Positions 4,727-6,331 of a DNA stretch of 6,331 nucleotides are shown here, piece after piece (the stretch's first letter is position 1; every line of letters starts with the position of its first letter). The translations under genes were made by a program, and so were the position numbers. The notes under the pieces are model-generated. The model saw only the letters and a program-made list of their open reading frames with translations. It was not told the origin of the DNA and did not search any database. The stretch is from Alphaproteobacteria bacterium. Its GTDB lineage: Bacteria > Pseudomonadota > Alphaproteobacteria > ATCC43930 > CGMCC-115725. Location of the stretch: positions 1-6,331 of the forward strand of contig JASHUX010000449.1 of the NCBI GenBank assembly GCA_030039775.1, written 5' to 3'.

Positions 4727-6331
4727 CTAAAGCTCGACGGCCGGCAACTGCGCTTTGCCCAAGATCATGTCCGAGGCTTTTTCCGCGATCATGATGGTCG
4801 GCGCGTTGGTGTTGCCGCTCGGCACCAACGGCATGACCGAGGCGTCGACCACGCGCAGGCCGTCGAGGCCGTGCACGCGCAACTCGGGATCGACCACCGA
4901 CTGGCCGTTGATGCCCATGCTGCAGGTGCCGACCGGGTGGTGGCACACCTCCGCCATCTTGCGGATATAGGCGTCGAGGCCGTCGTCCGAGGTCACGTCG
5001 GAGCCGGGGATGACTTCGGACGCGATCATGTCGGACAGCGGTTTGGTGTTGTAGACCTTGCGGAGCATCCGCATGCCGTCGCGCATCGCGTCGCGGTCGG
5101 CACGCTCTTTCAAGAAATTGAGCGTGACCTTCGGCGGGTCGGTGGGATTGGCGGAGCGCAGCGAGACATGGCCGCGGCTTTCTGGCCGCAGCAGGCACAC
5201 CGAACCGCCGAGACCGACTTTCTCCGCGGGGCGGATGCCGGGGAACCAGACTCTGGTCGTGAAGCTCACCGGCGCGAAGAAGAGCTGCATGTTCGGCGTG
5301 TCGAGCTCGGGCCGGGTGCGGACGAACGCGTTGGCGGTGATGACCTGGTTGCCGAACGGGCCGCCGCGCGTGAACGCGTAGCGCACGCCTTGGACCACCA
5401 GCCGGTCGAAGCGGAGTTGCTGGACGAACGTGTCGGTGGTGTTCGCTTCGAACTGGATCGGCGCGATCGGGTGCTCGGACAGGTTCTTGCCGACGCCTTT
5501 CAATTCGTGGACCGGCTTGATGCCGTGCTCGGCGATTTCGTCGGGATCGCCGATGCCCGACAGCATCAACAGCTGCGGCGAATTGTAGGAGCCGCCCGAC
5601 AGGATCACCTCGCGCCGCGCCCAGGCCTTGAAGATGTTGCCTTCGTGCGCGTACTCGACGCCGACGGCGCGGCCTTTCTCGACCAACACGCGGTGGCTCA
5701 GCGCGTTGATCATCACAAACAAATTGTTCCGCTTCATCGCCGGATAGAGATAGGCCCGCGCGGCGCTCGAGCGGCGGCCGTTGCCGACGGTGACGTCGAG
5801 CCGGTTGAAGCCCTCGGGGTCGTCGGCGAAGTCGTGGGTCAGCGGGATGCCGGAATTGACTGCCGCCTGCATCATCGGCTCATAGCTGTAGTGCGTGACG
5901 TCGACCGGCGTAACTTGCAGCGGGCCGCCCGCGCCATGCACCTTGCTTTCGCCGCGCCAATTGTTTTCGGAGCGCTTGAAGTAGGGCAGGACCTGGTCGT
6001 AGCTCCAGCCGTAATTGCCGAGCTGCCGCCAGGTATCGTAGTCGCGCGGGTTGCCGCGGATGTAGAGGAGGCCGTTGATGGTGGAGGAGCCGCCCAGCAC
6101 CTTGCCGCGCGGCAGCGCCACCTTGCGGCCGTCGAGATAGGGTTCGGGCTCGGTCTTGTACATCCAGTTGTACAGCGGACCTTGCCAGATGGTGCGCCAG
6201 GTCAGCGGCATGTGAACGTAGGGATGCAAGTCCCGTCCGCCCGCCTCGAGTACCAGCACCTTCAAGCTCGGATCCGCGGTGATGCGATTGGCCAAGACGC
6301 AACCGGCCGAACCGGCGCCCACAATGATGTA
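4727..6331 (-). CDS. GMC-family FAD-dependent oxidoreductase (choline/alcohol dehydrogenase-like), N-terminus cut
   Basis: This flavoprotein oxidises an alcohol group using FAD; the family includes choline dehydrogenase (BetA), AlkJ-type alcohol dehydrogenases and polyethylene glycol dehydrogenases. The window shows 534 residues ending in AVEL and a TAG stop; the frame runs open to the window edge as [10 protein letters not shown], so probably only about the first five residues are missing, and the GTG at 6320-6322 is an internal Val. Counting from the window edge: the dinucleotide-binding loop GAGSAG is at 5-10, with acidic Glu29 in LVLEAGG; GMC signature 1 ([17 protein letters not shown]) starts at 74; signature 2 ([16 protein letters not shown]) is at 246-261; the C-terminal active site has [11 protein letters not shown] with His464-His465, and [18 protein letters not shown] near 504-521, whose Asn fills the place of the second catalytic His/Asn. 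No signal peptide can be judged. The gene is convergent with the plus-strand genes and separately transcribed. Substrate and electron acceptor are unknown. Confidence 0.92.
   Translation of the reverse strand, partial: YIIVGAGSAGCVLANRITADPSLKVLVLEAGGRDLHPYVHMPLTWRTIWQGPLYNWMYKTEPEPYLDGRKVALPRGKVLGGSSTINGLLYIRGNPRDYDTWRQLGNYGWSYDQVLPYFKRSENNWRGESKVHGAGGPLQVTPVDVTHYSYEPMMQAAVNSGIPLTHDFADDPEGFNRLDVTVGNGRRSSAARAYLYPAMKRNNLFVMINALSHRVLVEKGRAVGVEYAHEGNIFKAWARREVILSGGSYNSPQLLMLSGIGDPDEIAEHGIKPVHELKGVGKNLSEHPIAPIQFEANTTDTFVQQLRFDRLVVQGVRYAFTRGGPFGNQVITANAFVRTRPELDTPNMQLFFAPVSFTTRVWFPGIRPAEKVGLGGSVCLLRPESRGHVSLRSANPTDPPKVTLNFLKERADRDAMRDGMRMLRKVYNTKPLSDMIASEVIPGSDVTSDDGLDAYIRKMAEVCHHPVGTCSMGINGQSVVDPELRVHGLDGLRVVDASVMPLVPSGNTNAPTIMIAEKASDMILGKAQLPAVEL

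Noticed and set aside
4557..5198. 213-codon minus-strand open frame
   Set aside because: Mostly an alternate frame of the oxidoreductase, which carries the HHPVGT and NTNAPT active-site motifs in its own frame; the remainder crosses the REP-like repeat.

Overview
The window looks like a stretch of a GC-rich alphaproteobacterial chromosome, most likely from the Hyphomicrobiales (Bradyrhizobium/Rhodopseudomonas-like). That rests on strong G/C bias at third codon positions, on the style of the Liv-type transporter with an adjoining PaaK-like ligase, and on an interspersed repeat containing TTCCCGCGAAAGCGG. Species and chromosome-versus-plasmid location cannot be read from the sequence.

Left part (2-3729, plus strand): the 3' end of an operon. 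In order it holds the tail of a branched-chain-amino-acid-type ABC permease (LivM-like), a secreted periplasmic substrate-binding protein, a LivF-like ATPase and a phenylacetate-CoA-ligase-like adenylating enzyme. Spacing is tight: 32 bases, then a 1-base stop/start overlap, then a 1-base gap. The partner LivG and LivH genes are presumably upstream. The simplest reading is uptake of a carboxylic acid, possibly aromatic, followed by CoA activation; the actual substrate is not visible.

Middle (3730-4726): a 133-base spacer, an unrecognised small gene (3863-4330, plus) and a gene-poor stretch of almost 400 bases. The small gene appears to lose its reading frame at a run of seven Gs near its 3' end; removing one G gives an extended C-terminus with much better codon use. 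The gene-poor stretch holds an AT-rich sigma-70-type promoter candidate, a boxA-like antitermination motif (10 of 12 matches to the rrn boxA) and a segment with several competing stems. Together these resemble the start of a structured noncoding transcript or a mobile-element remnant. It ends in a REP-like cluster of three hairpins.

Right part (4727-6331, minus strand): an almost complete FAD-dependent GMC-family oxidoreductase (choline/alcohol dehydrogenase-like). It converges on the middle region and is cut only at its extreme N-terminus by the window edge.

The protein-coding genes are ordinary members of known families. The unusual material is the noncoding block at about 4370-4600 and the G-run frameshift at 4289-4295.
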